64,000 bases of DNA, from NCBI RefSeq assembly GCF_028283685.1, contig NZ_JAPWKF010000001.1:186001-250000 (forward strand), in the 5' to 3' direction. The position numbers and the translations under genes are program-made. Below, in pieces: positions 24,854 through 33,491 of this stretch; position 1 is the stretch's first letter, and every line of letters begins with the position of its first letter. A model generated the notes under the pieces. The model did not search any database. It saw only the letters and a program-made list of their open reading frames with translations, and was not told where the DNA came from. This stretch comes from Edaphobacter sp. (GTDB lineage Bacteria; Acidobacteriota; Terriglobia; Terriglobales; Acidobacteriaceae).

Positions 24854-24909
24854 GATTTCCGGGCTAACCGAAACAGATGTCTGCACGCGATGAAGTTTGG
24901 TGCGGGAAA

Positions 24910-24938
24910 TTGCCCCTTGCGTGCAGCAATGCTATCCT
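24910..24938 (+). promoter_or_regulatory. Likely sigma-70 promoter of rpsO
   Basis: TTGCCC (24910-24915), 17-bp spacer, TATCCT (24933-24938). Spacing is ideal and it leaves a leader of about 40 nt before the rpsO GTG, in which AGGAG (24970-24974) serves as ribosome binding site. Confidence 0.55.
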
Positions 24939-24985
24939 TTTAGGAACACTAAGTGGATTGAACGAATCAGGAGTAAACGAAAGCT

Positions 24986-25252
24986 GTGCTAGCACCTGCA
25001 AAGAAGACTGACATCATTGCGAAATTTCGCACCCACGACTCGGACACGGGCAGCCCTGAGGTCCAGATCGCGATTCTGAGCGAGCGTATCGGCGAACTGA
25101 CCGAGCACTTCAAGGCGCACAAGAAGGATCATGGGTCGCGTCGCGGCCTGCTCATGTTGGTGAGCAAGCGCCGTCGTCTGCTGGATTACCTGAAGAAGTG
25201 CGACGCCGACCGCTATCGCGAGGTCATCGGTAAGCTGGGTATCCGCAAGTAA
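24986..25252 (+). CDS. rpsO: 30S ribosomal protein S15
   Basis: An 88-residue primary 16S rRNA-binding protein of the platform, exact family length. [20 protein letters not shown] and [20 protein letters not shown] are the diagnostic segments, ending with [19 protein letters not shown]. The start is GTG with GGAGTAAACGAAAGCT upstream. rpsO-pnp is a conserved gene pair; here a strong terminator separates them, so pnp likely depends on read-through or its own promoter. Confidence 0.98.
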   Translation: MLAPAKKTDIIAKFRTHDSDTGSPEVQIAILSERIGELTEHFKAHKKDHGSRRGLLMLVSKRRRLLDYLKKCDADRYREVIGKLGIRK

Positions 25253-25445
25253 ACGAATCCCGGAGACATCATTCACACCATGGAAGCACGCTCGGGCCGT
25301 ATGATTCCGGCTGCAGGTTCCATGCAGGGTCTGAAATGGCCTTGTGGCTGGAGCCGATGATGAGGTCACTCGTGGCAAGCAAAACGATTGCCATGATCTC
25401 GGGCCGGACTCCGGCCGTGCCGAGCTGTTCCATGAACGCTTCACA

Positions 25446-25504
25446 AGAGCGCAACCTTCTCCAGGTCTGAACGTACAGGCCTACAGGAGAGTTGCGCTCT
25501 TTTT
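25446..25504 (+). terminator. Terminator/attenuator between rpsO and pnp
   Basis: A 10-bp stem AGAGCGCAAC (25446-25455) and GTTGCGCTCT (25491-25500), extended inward by CTTCTCC/GGAGAG, ends in TTTT. It lies within the 327-bp gap (25253-25579) before pnp. The rest of that gap holds no gene; the hairpin could also be an RNase III target in pnp autocontrol, as in E. coli. Confidence 0.8.
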
Positions 25505-25579
25505 CGCGCACGCAGCTTTGAGTGCCACCGCGGATGAAGCGCATACAAGTTTCAACGACGAGAGAAGAGAGAGAACACT

Positions 25580-27961
25580 ATGAAGCAGGATGTGACTGTA
25601 GAGCTTGCCGGCGGCAAGCAGATCAAATTTGAGACGGGACGCATGGCCAAGCAGGCCTCCGGCGCCGCGTTTACGACGAGCGGCGATAACGCAGTTCTGG
25701 CGACCGCAGTGGCCTCCCCCGATCCGAAGGAAGGAATCGACTTCTTCCCGCTCACGGTTGAGTATCGCGAATTTACGTATGCCGGCGGACGCATTCCCGG
25801 CGGCTTCATCAAGCGTGAAGGACGTCCGAGCGAGAAGGAGATTCTGACCAGCCGTCAGATCGACCGCCCGATTCGTCCTCTGTTCCCGGAGACCTTCCGC
25901 AACGAGACGCAGGTGGTTGCATTTGTGTACTCGGCCGACAAGGAAAACGACACCGACGTGCTCGGCATCAACGGCGCGAGCTGCGCGCTGGCCCTGAGCG
26001 ATATCCCGTTCCACGGCCCGGTGGGCGCGGTGCGTATCGGTATCGTCGAGGATCAGTTCATCGTGAACCCGACCTACGCGGAGCGCGAGAAGAGCACGTT
26101 GAACATCATGGTCGTCGGCACCAAGGACGGCATCGTGATGATCGAGTCGGGCGCGAAGCAGATTGAAGAAGGCCGTGTGGTCGACGCGATCGAGTTCGCT
26201 CACGGCGAGATCAAGAAGATCTGTGCGGCGATCGAGGACCTGGTCTCGCGTGCAGGCAAGACGAAGCGCCTGGTATCGGCGGCCGAGCTGGACACGGAGT
26301 ATCTGGACGGTCTGAAGAACAAGATCGGCGCGAAGCTGGCCGATGCTCTGGACACGCAGAAGCACCCCAAGTTCGAGAGCTACGCGCTGGTGAAGGCGAT
26401 CAAGGACGAGCTGAAGAAGGACCTGCCGGAGGGCGATGCCGCAGAGGCGAAGAAGCTGAGCAAGTACTTCGAGCTTCTGCGCGAGGGCATCTTCCGCGAG
26501 CAGGTGCTGAATGACCGCATCCGTCCGGATCACCGCGCGTTCGACGAGATCCGTGCGATCTCGATCGAGGTGGGCGTTCTGCCGCGCGTACACGGTTCGG
26601 CTCTGTTCACCCGTGGCGAGACGCAGGCTCTGGTCTCGGCGACGCTGGGAACGACGGACGATGCACAGCGCATCGAGACCTATGAGGGCGAGCAGAAGCG
26701 TCGCTTCATGCTGCACTACAACTTCCCGCCGTTCTCGGTGGGCGAGGTTGGCCGTATGACGGGCGTTGGCCGCCGCGAGATCGGCCACGGTGCTCTGGCA
26801 TCGCGTGCGATCGAGGCTGTGCTTCCGGCTGAGGATGAGTCGCCGTACACGCTGCGCGTGGTGTCGGACATCCTGGAGTCGAATGGATCGTCGTCGATGG
26901 CGACGGTTTGCGGCGCATCGCTCTCGCTGATGCAGGCTGGCATTCCGCTGAAGGGCGCGGTTGCCGGTGTGGCGATGGGACTGGTGAAGGAGGGCGACAA
27001 GTACGCCATCCTGACCGATATCGCCGGCGCAGAAGACCACTACGGCGATATGGACTTCAAGGTAGCCGGAACCCGCAACGGAATTACCGCGCTGCAGATG
27101 GACATCAAGATCATGGGCATCACGCCGCAGATCATGCGTGAGGCGCTGGAGCAGGCTCGCCAGGGTCGCATGTGGCTGCTGGACAAGATGGACGCTGTGA
27201 TTGCCGGTGCGAACGAAGAGAAGTCGAAGTTCGCTCCGCGCATCCACACCCTGCAGATTCCCACGGACAAGATCCGCGACCTGATCGGACCTGGCGGCAA
27301 GGTGATCCGCGGCATTATCGATGCGACGGGCGTGAAGATCGATGTGGACGATTCGGGCCGCGTGAATGTGGCTTCGAGCGATGCCGATGGTCTGGCACGC
27401 GCGATCCAGATGATCAGCGATCTGACGGCTGTGCCTGAAGTCGGCAAGACGTATCTGGGCAAGGTGGTTCGTCTGGCTGAGTTCGGCGCGTTCGTCGAAA
27501 TCTTCCCCGGCACCGATGGCCTGCTGCACGTCTCCGAGATCGCGGAACACCGCGTGAAGGAAGTGAAGGACGAGCTTCGCGATGGCGATCAGATCCTGGT
27601 GAAGGTCCTGGCGATCGAGGGCAACCGCATCAAGCTCTCCCGCAAGGCTGTGCTGCGAGAGCAACGCGCCAAGCTGGGTCTGCCTGATCCGGTTCCGGCA
27701 CCTGCAGGTGAAGGCAATGACCACGGATCGCAGGCAGCTGCTCCTGCTCCCGCTGGCGACTTCGAAGAGGATGATGACTTCGAGGACGGCGATGAGGAAG
27801 AAGGAACGGACGAACCGAACGGCGAAGAGGGCGCACCGGCAGCGGCTGGGGCACCTCGCCCGGCAGGCGGCGCTGCACGGCGTGGACGTCGTCGTCGCGG
27901 CGGTCGTCGCCCCGGTAGCGGCTCGCCCCAGGGCGGCGGTAATAGCCAGGGCAATCAGTAA
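25580..27961 (+). CDS. pnp: Polyribonucleotide nucleotidyltransferase (PNPase)
   Basis: A 793-residue 3'-5' phosphorolytic exoribonuclease and degradosome member. Two RNase PH domains (first with GRMAKQASGAAFTTSGDNAV, second with RPDHRAFDEIRAISIEVGVL and FPPFSVGEVGRMTGVGRREI) are followed by a KH domain (IPTDKIRDLIGPGGKVIRGI) and an S1 domain (YLGKVVRLAEFGAFVEIFPG). After about residue 695 comes an extra tail: an acidic stretch (EEDDDFEDGDEEEGTDE) and then a basic Arg/Gly end. The tail may bind RNA or protein partners. A terminator follows the stop. Confidence 0.98.
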   Translation: MKQDVTVELAGGKQIKFETGRMAKQASGAAFTTSGDNAVLATAVASPDPKEGIDFFPLTVEYREFTYAGGRIPGGFIKREGRPSEKEILTSRQIDRPIRPLFPETFRNETQVVAFVYSADKENDTDVLGINGASCALALSDIPFHGPVGAVRIGIVEDQFIVNPTYAEREKSTLNIMVVGTKDGIVMIESGAKQIEEGRVVDAIEFAHGEIKKICAAIEDLVSRAGKTKRLVSAAELDTEYLDGLKNKIGAKLADALDTQKHPKFESYALVKAIKDELKKDLPEGDAAEAKKLSKYFELLREGIFREQVLNDRIRPDHRAFDEIRAISIEVGVLPRVHGSALFTRGETQALVSATLGTTDDAQRIETYEGEQKRRFMLHYNFPPFSVGEVGRMTGVGRREIGHGALASRAIEAVLPAEDESPYTLRVVSDILESNGSSSMATVCGASLSLMQAGIPLKGAVAGVAMGLVKEGDKYAILTDIAGAEDHYGDMDFKVAGTRNGITALQMDIKIMGITPQIMREALEQARQGRMWLLDKMDAVIAGANEEKSKFAPRIHTLQIPTDKIRDLIGPGGKVIRGIIDATGVKIDVDDSGRVNVASSDADGLARAIQMISDLTAVPEVGKTYLGKVVRLAEFGAFVEIFPGTDGLLHVSEIAEHRVKEVKDELRDGDQILVKVLAIEGNRIKLSRKAVLREQRAKLGLPDPVPAPAGEGNDHGSQAAAPAPAGDFEEDDDFEDGDEEEGTDEPNGEEGAPAAAGAPRPAGGAARRGRRRRGGRRPGSGSPQGGGNSQGNQ

Positions 27962-27981
27962 CCAGAAACAAGACAGCAGAG

Positions 27982-28010
27982 AGGGTCACGCCAAGCGCGT
28001 GGCCCTTTTC
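27982..28010 (+). terminator. Rho-independent terminator of pnp
   Basis: Stem GGGTCACGC (27983-27991) with GCGTGGCCC (27997-28005), one T-G wobble, a closing A-T pair, 5-nt loop, then TTTTC. It lies 21 bp after the pnp stop. Confidence 0.85.
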
Positions 28011-28029
28011 TGTTTGGCGGAGAGTGTGA

Positions 28030-28896
28030 ATGCGTTGGCAGGCATGGATCGGGTTTGCGGTGCTGTGTGTCTGGCAGGCTTCCAGGTGGTTGATTCCGCC
28101 GATGCCTGAAGGGTCTCCTGTGATGGAAACTCTGTCGGGAGGACTCCTACTCCTTGCCACAGGCTTGGGTGCTATTGCCTTGAGAAGGAAACGTCATGCG
28201 AAGGTATGCTGGCCAGTAGTGTGGTGGAGCCTGCTGATGTTTGCGGCTCCGGCGATCCTGCTGGAGCTGTCCGCCGTGTATGGTTCCGAGACGAATACGT
28301 CGACTGTGTTCGCGTTAGCTCCCGTGGTTACGATTCTTGCCTGGGGCGTGACGAGCGATATGCCGGTGACGATGCGACTGCTGGTGCCAGCGTTATCCGG
28401 GGTGGCGGGAGTGCTACTCCTTCTTTCGTTTGAAGCGCCGATTTCAGTACACGGTGGAGTTGCTCTGGCGGAGGCTGCGGTAGCGATGCTTTTCGTTAGC
28501 GTGGCAAGCGTGCAGTTGCACCGTCTGCTTCAGGGAGTCGACGTGGCGATAACTCTTGGCGTCGCGTGTGCGGTGAATGCGCTGGTTTTACTGGGCTGGG
28601 GCAGCAGTCGGAGAGAGCTTGTCTGGCATGGATGGAGCATGGGGTTACTGGCCGCTGTGTTTATAGGCGCAATCGGGATTGGCTTCACGATCTGGCTGTT
28701 GCGGGAGATGGACGTTGTGCGGTTCTCGACTCGTTTTTTTGTGATCCCGCTGGTAACGATTCTTGAGGGGCTGGCGCTGGTGCGTCCGGAGCTTACGTGG
28801 AGGCTTTTCGCTGGAGTTGGACTGCTCCTGGTGGCATCTGTGTGGCTATTGCGAGCCGAGACACAGGTAGACGATGAGGTTCTTTCGCTAAGGTAG
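28030..28896 (+). CDS. EamA/DMT-superfamily transporter-like membrane protein
   Basis: A 288-residue protein with about nine to ten hydrophobic helices arranged in two halves, as in drug/metabolite transporters. The first half has SGGLLLLATGLGAIALRRKR and TSTVFALAPVVTILAWGVTS, where the LAPVVT segment is typical of EamA domains. The second half has GLLAAVFIGAIGIGFTIWLL and RFFVIPLVTILEGLALVRPE. Substrate and direction are unknown. It starts 20 bp after the pnp terminator and is followed by a small unknown gene 40 bp later. Confidence 0.78.
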   Translation: MRWQAWIGFAVLCVWQASRWLIPPMPEGSPVMETLSGGLLLLATGLGAIALRRKRHAKVCWPVVWWSLLMFAAPAILLELSAVYGSETNTSTVFALAPVVTILAWGVTSDMPVTMRLLVPALSGVAGVLLLLSFEAPISVHGGVALAEAAVAMLFVSVASVQLHRLLQGVDVAITLGVACAVNALVLLGWGSSRRELVWHGWSMGLLAAVFIGAIGIGFTIWLLREMDVVRFSTRFFVIPLVTILEGLALVRPELTWRLFAGVGLLLVASVWLLRAETQVDDEVLSLR

Positions 28897-28936
28897 GGCT
28901 TTTTTCGCACAGGCGATGAGGGGTAAACTTCCTTCG

Positions 28937-29347
28937 ATGGCTGCTTCCATGTACATCGTGGTCGAAGGGGAAGACCCGGGATTCGACATCTTCGTAAATG
29001 GCCGTGCGTTGGCGAGAAACGAAGATGCGGTCGAAAAACTGGCGCTGCGGCTGGAGGTGAGGCCGCTGATCGAGTTCTTTTCGGCGGATGAGAATTCGAT
29101 GTCGCTGCTGATCGAGGAAGGCGCGGGAAACCGCGAGCTGATGCAGCGACTTCCACCGCCACAGTGGTACTCGCCGTCAGAGGGTTTGGTTACGGTCGAG
29201 GCGCTGATGGCGGCCCTGGAAGATGAGCCTCAGCAACTGGGCTCCGACGGTGAGCAGGTGCTCTCCGAACTTGTGGAGTACCGCCGGGTGTTGAGGAAGA
29301 CGGAAGACCGAAAGCTACGCTGGCACCTTGCGGTCAGCTGGCGCTAA
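28937..29347 (+). CDS. Small cytoplasmic protein of unknown function
   Basis: A 136-residue acidic protein without signal peptide. It opens with SMYIVVEGEDPGFDIFVNGR and ends with ELVEYRRVLRKTEDRKLRWH. An in-frame ATG 21 bp upstream (28916) is possible, but the MAASMYIVVEGED start is more natural. No motif of a known enzyme is visible. It seems a monocistronic or DMT-linked gene, convergent with the PfkB kinase gene. Confidence 0.65.
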   Translation: MAASMYIVVEGEDPGFDIFVNGRALARNEDAVEKLALRLEVRPLIEFFSADENSMSLLIEEGAGNRELMQRLPPPQWYSPSEGLVTVEALMAALEDEPQQLGSDGEQVLSELVEYRRVLRKTEDRKLRWHLAVSWR

Positions 29348-29367
29348 GCGCCTTCCAAAGCAGAGAT

Positions 29368-30327
29368 CTAAACGGTAGCTGATCCGGCAGTGCGAGTTGC
29401 GAACTCGGAAGGGTAGTGGGTTCCGGTGTTGATGAGGCGCTCGATCTCTGCGACCTGCTTGATGCCTCCACGGGCTCCGACGACGGTGCAATTCAGCGCT
29501 GCCGCGGCGCAGGCAAAGTCGAGTTGCCGGTCCAGAGGCCAGTTATTGAGAAGGCCGTAGATAAATCCAGCATGGAAGATGTCGCCTGCACCTGTCGTGT
29601 CGGCGGCGGGAACTCGATAGGCATTGGAGTGATGCATGGTGGTGCCATCGAATGCGAGCACACCTTCGTGGCCGAGCGTGGCGGCGGTGAGGGTCGCGCC
29701 GTAGCGGTTCTGCATCAGGCGTAGAGCAGTCTCGAGATCGGGCTCCTGCATCAGGCGGGTGGGAAAGTCACGGCTGACGATGAGGTAATCGATCTTGTGT
29801 AGCAGCTGGTCGAGACCGGGATAGAGCTCATCGAGGTCGGCAATGACCGGGATACCGGCTTCGCGGGCCCAGGTGGCTGCGAGGGTGGCTGCTTCGGTGT
29901 CCCATCCATCGACGTGCAGGGCGCGGGCGTTGACGATCCATTCGCGGTTTAATTCACTGGGGTGCAGCGAGAGGGCATCATCATGACGGTGCAGGACGGT
30001 ACGCTCTCCATCGCGGTCGACGAGGATGATGGACTGCTGGCTGGCACAGTGGGGGACGGTCAACAGCTCGGCCTGGACGCCAGCCTGTTCAAACGCAGCG
30101 CGATGCAGGTCTGCAGCTGAATCGTCGCCGATTTTGCCGATGTAACGGGTCGAAAGACCCCATGTCTGGCAGGCCACAACGGTAGAGGCGACCTGACCTC
30201 CGGGGAGGGTCTTCAGTTCGCCGAACTCAACCTTGGAGCCGGCGGCGGGAAAGTGGGGAAGGGGAATGACAGTGTCTGTGGCATTCAACCCTACGCCGAC
30301 CAGATCGACCTTCGACGTATTGGCCAT
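29368..30327 (-). CDS. PfkB/ribokinase-family carbohydrate kinase
   Basis: A 319-residue sugar or nucleoside kinase. PfkB signature 1 is near the N-terminus (LKTLPGGQVASTVVACQTWG, near 38-57) and signature 2 with the catalytic aspartate is DTTGAGDIFHAGFIYGL (near 248-264), which forms the anion hole. A YIGKIGDDSAAD segment follows the family pattern. The phosphate acceptor could be a sugar such as ribose, fructose or an aldonate derivative; the sequence does not fix this. No sugar transporter is adjacent. Confidence 0.88.
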   Translation of the reverse strand: MANTSKVDLVGVGLNATDTVIPLPHFPAAGSKVEFGELKTLPGGQVASTVVACQTWGLSTRYIGKIGDDSAADLHRAAFEQAGVQAELLTVPHCASQQSIILVDRDGERTVLHRHDDALSLHPSELNREWIVNARALHVDGWDTEAATLAATWAREAGIPVIADLDELYPGLDQLLHKIDYLIVSRDFPTRLMQEPDLETALRLMQNRYGATLTAATLGHEGVLAFDGTTMHHSNAYRVPAADTTGAGDIFHAGFIYGLLNNWPLDRQLDFACAAAALNCTVVGARGGIKQVAEIERLINTGTHYPSEFATRTAGSATV

Positions 30328-30493
30328 AACTTTATGGTAACTGAAGATGAGGCACGATGTGAGGACTCAACCCGAATTGGGTGGAGAGGAATCACCCCGA
30401 AGGCTGGAGGGAAAAGCCGCCGGAGCCGCTATAGTGAAGCAGCTACTCCCGGTCCAAAATTTAATAGCCCTGATGCAGCGAGGTGATTCGGTG

Positions 30494-30952
30494 ATGATTC
30501 TCGTTCTTGCTTTTATGATTGGCTGTGTAAGCGGCCTGCGGGCCTTGACGGCTCCAACAGCGATGAGCTGGGCAGCTCGATTAGGGTTCCTGAAGCTTGC
30601 GGGGACGCCTTTGGCATTTCTCGGATACGCTGCGACGCCGTATATCCTCACCGTGCTGGCATTGGGCGAACTTGTAAACGACAAGCTGCCCAATACGCCG
30701 AGCCGCAAGATTCCCCCACAGTTCATTACACGTGTAGTGACAGGCGCTCTATCGGGCGGTGCGATCGGCGCTTCGGCGGGGATGCTTTGGGTGGGTGTTC
30801 TGATCGGCGCCCTTGGAGCTGTGGCCGGAACGCTTGGCGGATCGGCGCTGCGTGGCGCGATGGCGAAGGCGCTGGGCAACGATCTACCCGCTGCGTTGAT
30901 CGAAGATGCTGTGGCGATCGTGTTGTCTATTCTTATCGTCACGAGGTTATAG
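30494..30952 (+). CDS. DUF4126-family membrane protein
   Basis: A 152-residue polytopic membrane protein. Typical segments are CVSGLRALTAPTAMSWAARL, LKLAGTPLAFLGYAATPYIL, and LGELVNDKLPNTPSRKIPPQ followed by RVVTGALSGGAIG. The Gly-Leu-Arg and Asp-Lys-Leu-Pro motifs are shared with DUF4126 proteins, including the paralogue at 42717. Function is unknown. An upstream in-frame extension of about 49 residues lacks hydrophobic or conserved sequence, so the ATG at 30494 (or the GTG just before it) is used. The flavoprotein gene begins 4 bp after its stop. Confidence 0.75.
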   Translation: MILVLAFMIGCVSGLRALTAPTAMSWAARLGFLKLAGTPLAFLGYAATPYILTVLALGELVNDKLPNTPSRKIPPQFITRVVTGALSGGAIGASAGMLWVGVLIGALGAVAGTLGGSALRGAMAKALGNDLPAALIEDAVAIVLSILIVTRL

Positions 30953-30956
30953 CGCG

Positions 30957-32336
30957 ATGGAGCATACGTTTGACGCGATTATTGTTGGAGCCGGGCAGGC
31001 GGGGCCTTCGCTTGCGGGACGCCTGACCGATGCCGGGTGGACGGTTGCAGTGGTGGAACGCAAGCTGATTGGCGGGACCTGCGTGAATGCAGGCTGTACG
31101 CCCACCAAGGCAATGGTCGCCAGCGCGTACGCTGCAAGGACGATTCAGCGCGCGAAGGAATATGGCCTGCCTGGGCAGACACTGGCCGCGATCGACCTTG
31201 CCCAGGTGAAGAAGCGTAAGGACGCGATCGTGGAAAAGTCACGCAGCGGTCTCGAGAGCTGGCTGGGCGGTATGAAGAATTGCACTGTGTTTCACGGCAC
31301 CGCGAAGTTTACCGGCCCGGGAGTGATGCAGGTCAATGACGATGTTCTGAAGGCAGAGAAGATCTTTCTCAATGTTGGCGCAAGACCGTTCATTCCTCAG
31401 CTGCCCGGGGTCGACGAGGTGCCTTACCTGACGAGTACGACGATTCTCGAGATGGAGACTCTGCCGGAACACCTGATCGTCGTGGGTGGGAGCTATGTTG
31501 GCCTTGAGTTTGCGCAGATGTTCCGGCGCTTCGGCTCCGAGGTGACGGTCGTCGAGCGTGCTCAGCGGCTGGTGGGCCATGAGGACGATGATGTTGCCGA
31601 TGAGGTGAAGAAGATTCTCGAAGCGGAGGGGGTGCGGGTTGAGTTAGGCTCGGACTGCATCCGGCTGGAGAACAGGGACGGCAGGCCGGTGGTGCATATG
31701 GACTGCGGTTCGGAGAGCCGGGATGTTGTGGGGAGCCACGTTCTCCTGGCTATGGGGCGGATTCCAAATACGGACGATCTCGGGCTGGAGACGATTGGAA
31801 TCGCAACGGACAAGCATGGCTTTATCTCCGTCAACGACACTCTGGAGACGGCCGTTCCGGGAGTCTGGGCGATGGGTGACTGTAACGGAAGGGGAGCCTT
31901 TACGCACACTTCGTACAACGACTTCGAGATCGTCGCTGCAAACCTGCTTGATCATGAGCCGCGCAAGGTGAGCGATCGCATCCAGGTGCATGGTCTCTAC
32001 ATCGATCCTCCTCTTGGTCAGGTGGGGATGACGGAAAAAGAAGTTCGTAAGAACGGAAAACCGGCCCTGATGGGAATACGGCCGATGACCAAGGTGAATC
32101 GTGCCGTCGAGAAGGGCGAGAGCCAGGGATTTATGAAGGTCCTGGTCGATGCGGAGTCGAAGATGATCCTTGGAGCCTCAATCCTGGGCAATGGCGGAGA
32201 TGAGGCTGTTCACTGCATTCTGACCGCAATGTATGCAAAGCAGCCGTATACGCTGCTGACGCATTCGGTCCACATCCATCCGACGGTGTCGGAGCTGATC
32301 CCTACGGTATTTGAGGGGCTGAAGCCGCTGGAGTAG
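30957..32336 (+). CDS. FAD-dependent disulfide oxidoreductase, mercuric-reductase/LPD-like
   Basis: A 459-residue class I pyridine-nucleotide disulfide oxidoreductase. An FAD-binding GAGQAG (near 12-17), the redox disulfide in GGTCVNAGCTPTKAMVASA (near 38-56), an NAD(P) loop VVGGSYVGLEFAQMF and the C-terminal HIHPTVSE His-Glu pair are all present. It lacks the N-terminal metal-binding domain and C-terminal Cys pair of real mercuric reductases, and no mer or dehydrogenase-complex gene is adjacent, so substrate is open. It begins 4 bp after the DUF4126 gene, suggesting co-expression. Confidence 0.9.
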   Translation: MEHTFDAIIVGAGQAGPSLAGRLTDAGWTVAVVERKLIGGTCVNAGCTPTKAMVASAYAARTIQRAKEYGLPGQTLAAIDLAQVKKRKDAIVEKSRSGLESWLGGMKNCTVFHGTAKFTGPGVMQVNDDVLKAEKIFLNVGARPFIPQLPGVDEVPYLTSTTILEMETLPEHLIVVGGSYVGLEFAQMFRRFGSEVTVVERAQRLVGHEDDDVADEVKKILEAEGVRVELGSDCIRLENRDGRPVVHMDCGSESRDVVGSHVLLAMGRIPNTDDLGLETIGIATDKHGFISVNDTLETAVPGVWAMGDCNGRGAFTHTSYNDFEIVAANLLDHEPRKVSDRIQVHGLYIDPPLGQVGMTEKEVRKNGKPALMGIRPMTKVNRAVEKGESQGFMKVLVDAESKMILGASILGNGGDEAVHCILTAMYAKQPYTLLTHSVHIHPTVSELIPTVFEGLKPLE

Positions 32337-32338
32337 GA

Positions 32339-32370
32339 AAGACGGTCCGCCGTGCGCAACGATGGACCGT
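32339..32370 (-). terminator. Terminator between convergent flavoprotein and LolA-like genes
   Basis: ACGGTCC (32342-32348) and GGACCGT (32364-32370) form a 7-bp stem; on the minus strand CTTT follows. It most likely ends the LolA-like transcript and may also stop the flavoprotein one. Confidence 0.55.
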
Positions 32371-32375
32371 CGTGC

Positions 32376-33041
32376 TTATTTCTTGTACTCAAATGGCTTG
32401 GTGTTCACGGGCTGGTTATAGCGAATGTTGGAGTAGATCGTCGTGCGGTAGTCCTCTGACGGCGTGAAGAACTGCTGCTTGAGCGAGATACCGCGATTCG
32501 TGTCGACCCAGATGGTGATGTGGGTGAACATGTTGCGGACATTGGCATCCTTGGAGACGAGATCGAGCTTCGCGGTATTGATGGTTGACGATCCATCTGA
32601 GAGCGGCTCGGTTCCGAGATAGGTGACGGTCCATGCCTTGGCGAGTTCGGAGCCGGAGCCGCCGAAGCCGAGGGTCAGGAAGCTCTCATACTGAGCGCGG
32701 TTCTTGCCTGAAGCGAAGACCTTCAAGTCTTTCGTGTTGGGATCGAAGACCACCAGTTTGCCATCCTTGAAGGAGAGAAACTTGGCGGCGGGAGGATTCA
32801 CCTTGGCTCCCATTTCGAGATTGGCGCCATTTTTCTTGAAGTAAATGCTGCCGTGCTCGGATGTCGTCTGCTTAACAACGCGTTCGTAGAAGTCCCACTG
32901 GAAGTCTGCTTCTGCAGACTTGAACTTCGTGCTCGCGGTGTCCATCTGGCGAAGCACCTGATCCAGTTCGCCGGGTTTTGGCTGGGCGAACGAGACGATG
33001 GGGGCGGCGGCGAGGAGCAGGGCAATCAGTATCTTCTTCAT
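32376..33041 (-). CDS. LolA-like outer-membrane lipoprotein carrier
   Basis: A 221-residue periplasmic protein. A signal peptide (MKKILIALLLAAAPIVSFAQ) is followed by LDQVLRQMDTASTKFKSAEA and then a beta-rich body with FLSFKDGKLVVFDPNTKDLK and DYRTTIYSNIRYNQPVN, the half-barrel pattern of LolA/LolB. LolA ferries lipoproteins from the LolCDE pump to the outer membrane. Several LolA-like paralogues are common, so this need not be the main carrier. An in-frame GTG 12 bp upstream is possible. Next upstream on the strand are a small membrane protein and serS. Confidence 0.78.
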   Translation of the reverse strand: MKKILIALLLAAAPIVSFAQPKPGELDQVLRQMDTASTKFKSAEADFQWDFYERVVKQTTSEHGSIYFKKNGANLEMGAKVNPPAAKFLSFKDGKLVVFDPNTKDLKVFASGKNRAQYESFLTLGFGGSGSELAKAWTVTYLGTEPLSDGSSTINTAKLDLVSKDANVRNMFTHITIWVDTNRGISLKQQFFTPSEDYRTTIYSNIRYNQPVNTKPFEYKK

Positions 33042-33095
33042 TCGTCGTTTCACTCTCCGCCGATGTTAGATGCAGCTTTGGCGAATTGGTTTGGG

Positions 33096-33488
33096 TCAGC
33101 GGGTGATCCAGGCATCGTAGGCGATGATGTTGCCCTGGGCGTCGCGGACCGGTTCATAGCGTTCGAGGCTGACTTCGCCGGCGATCGGCTCGATGACGCG
33201 AAGGATGGCGTTGCGCAGAGCGGAGTCGCTGGTGTCGCCGTCAGCGGTCTTCTGGATGTCGTCGGCCCGGATCTGGTACATGAAGCGGCTGATGTCGCCA
33301 TTGATGCCAGCCTCTTTGACGAGGACTTCGGAGGAGTGAATGGCGACGGTTTCGACGGGACGATCCTTGAAGTCGATGAAGCGGGGACCGACGAAGAGGA
33401 ACAGCAGGATGACCGAGACCATGACGTCGTAGTGAATGCTACCGCGTTCGTAGGTCCACCAGAAGTAAGAACGGAGGAGTTTAAACAT
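33096..33488 (-). CDS. Small single-span membrane protein of unknown function
   Basis: A 130-residue protein with one hydrophobic helix near residues 20-36 (YDVMVSVILLFLFVGPRFID) and a C-terminal soluble domain containing RYEPVRDAQGNIIAYDAWIT. The helix position suggests a short cytoplasmic end and a periplasmic domain. I recognise no family. It begins 3 bp after serS and lies 54 bp before the LolA-like gene, so these three are probably one transcript. Confidence 0.7.
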   Translation of the reverse strand: MFKLLRSYFWWTYERGSIHYDVMVSVILLFLFVGPRFIDFKDRPVETVAIHSSEVLVKEAGINGDISRFMYQIRADDIQKTADGDTSDSALRNAILRVIEPIAGEVSLERYEPVRDAQGNIIAYDAWITR

Positions 33489-33491
33489 GGG

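Noticed and set aside
25481..27724. Long open frame on the minus strand opposite pnp (747 codons)
   Set aside because: It is the mirror of a strongly biased GC-rich gene; the translation is Arg/His/Leu-rich with no domain, and pnp is certain.
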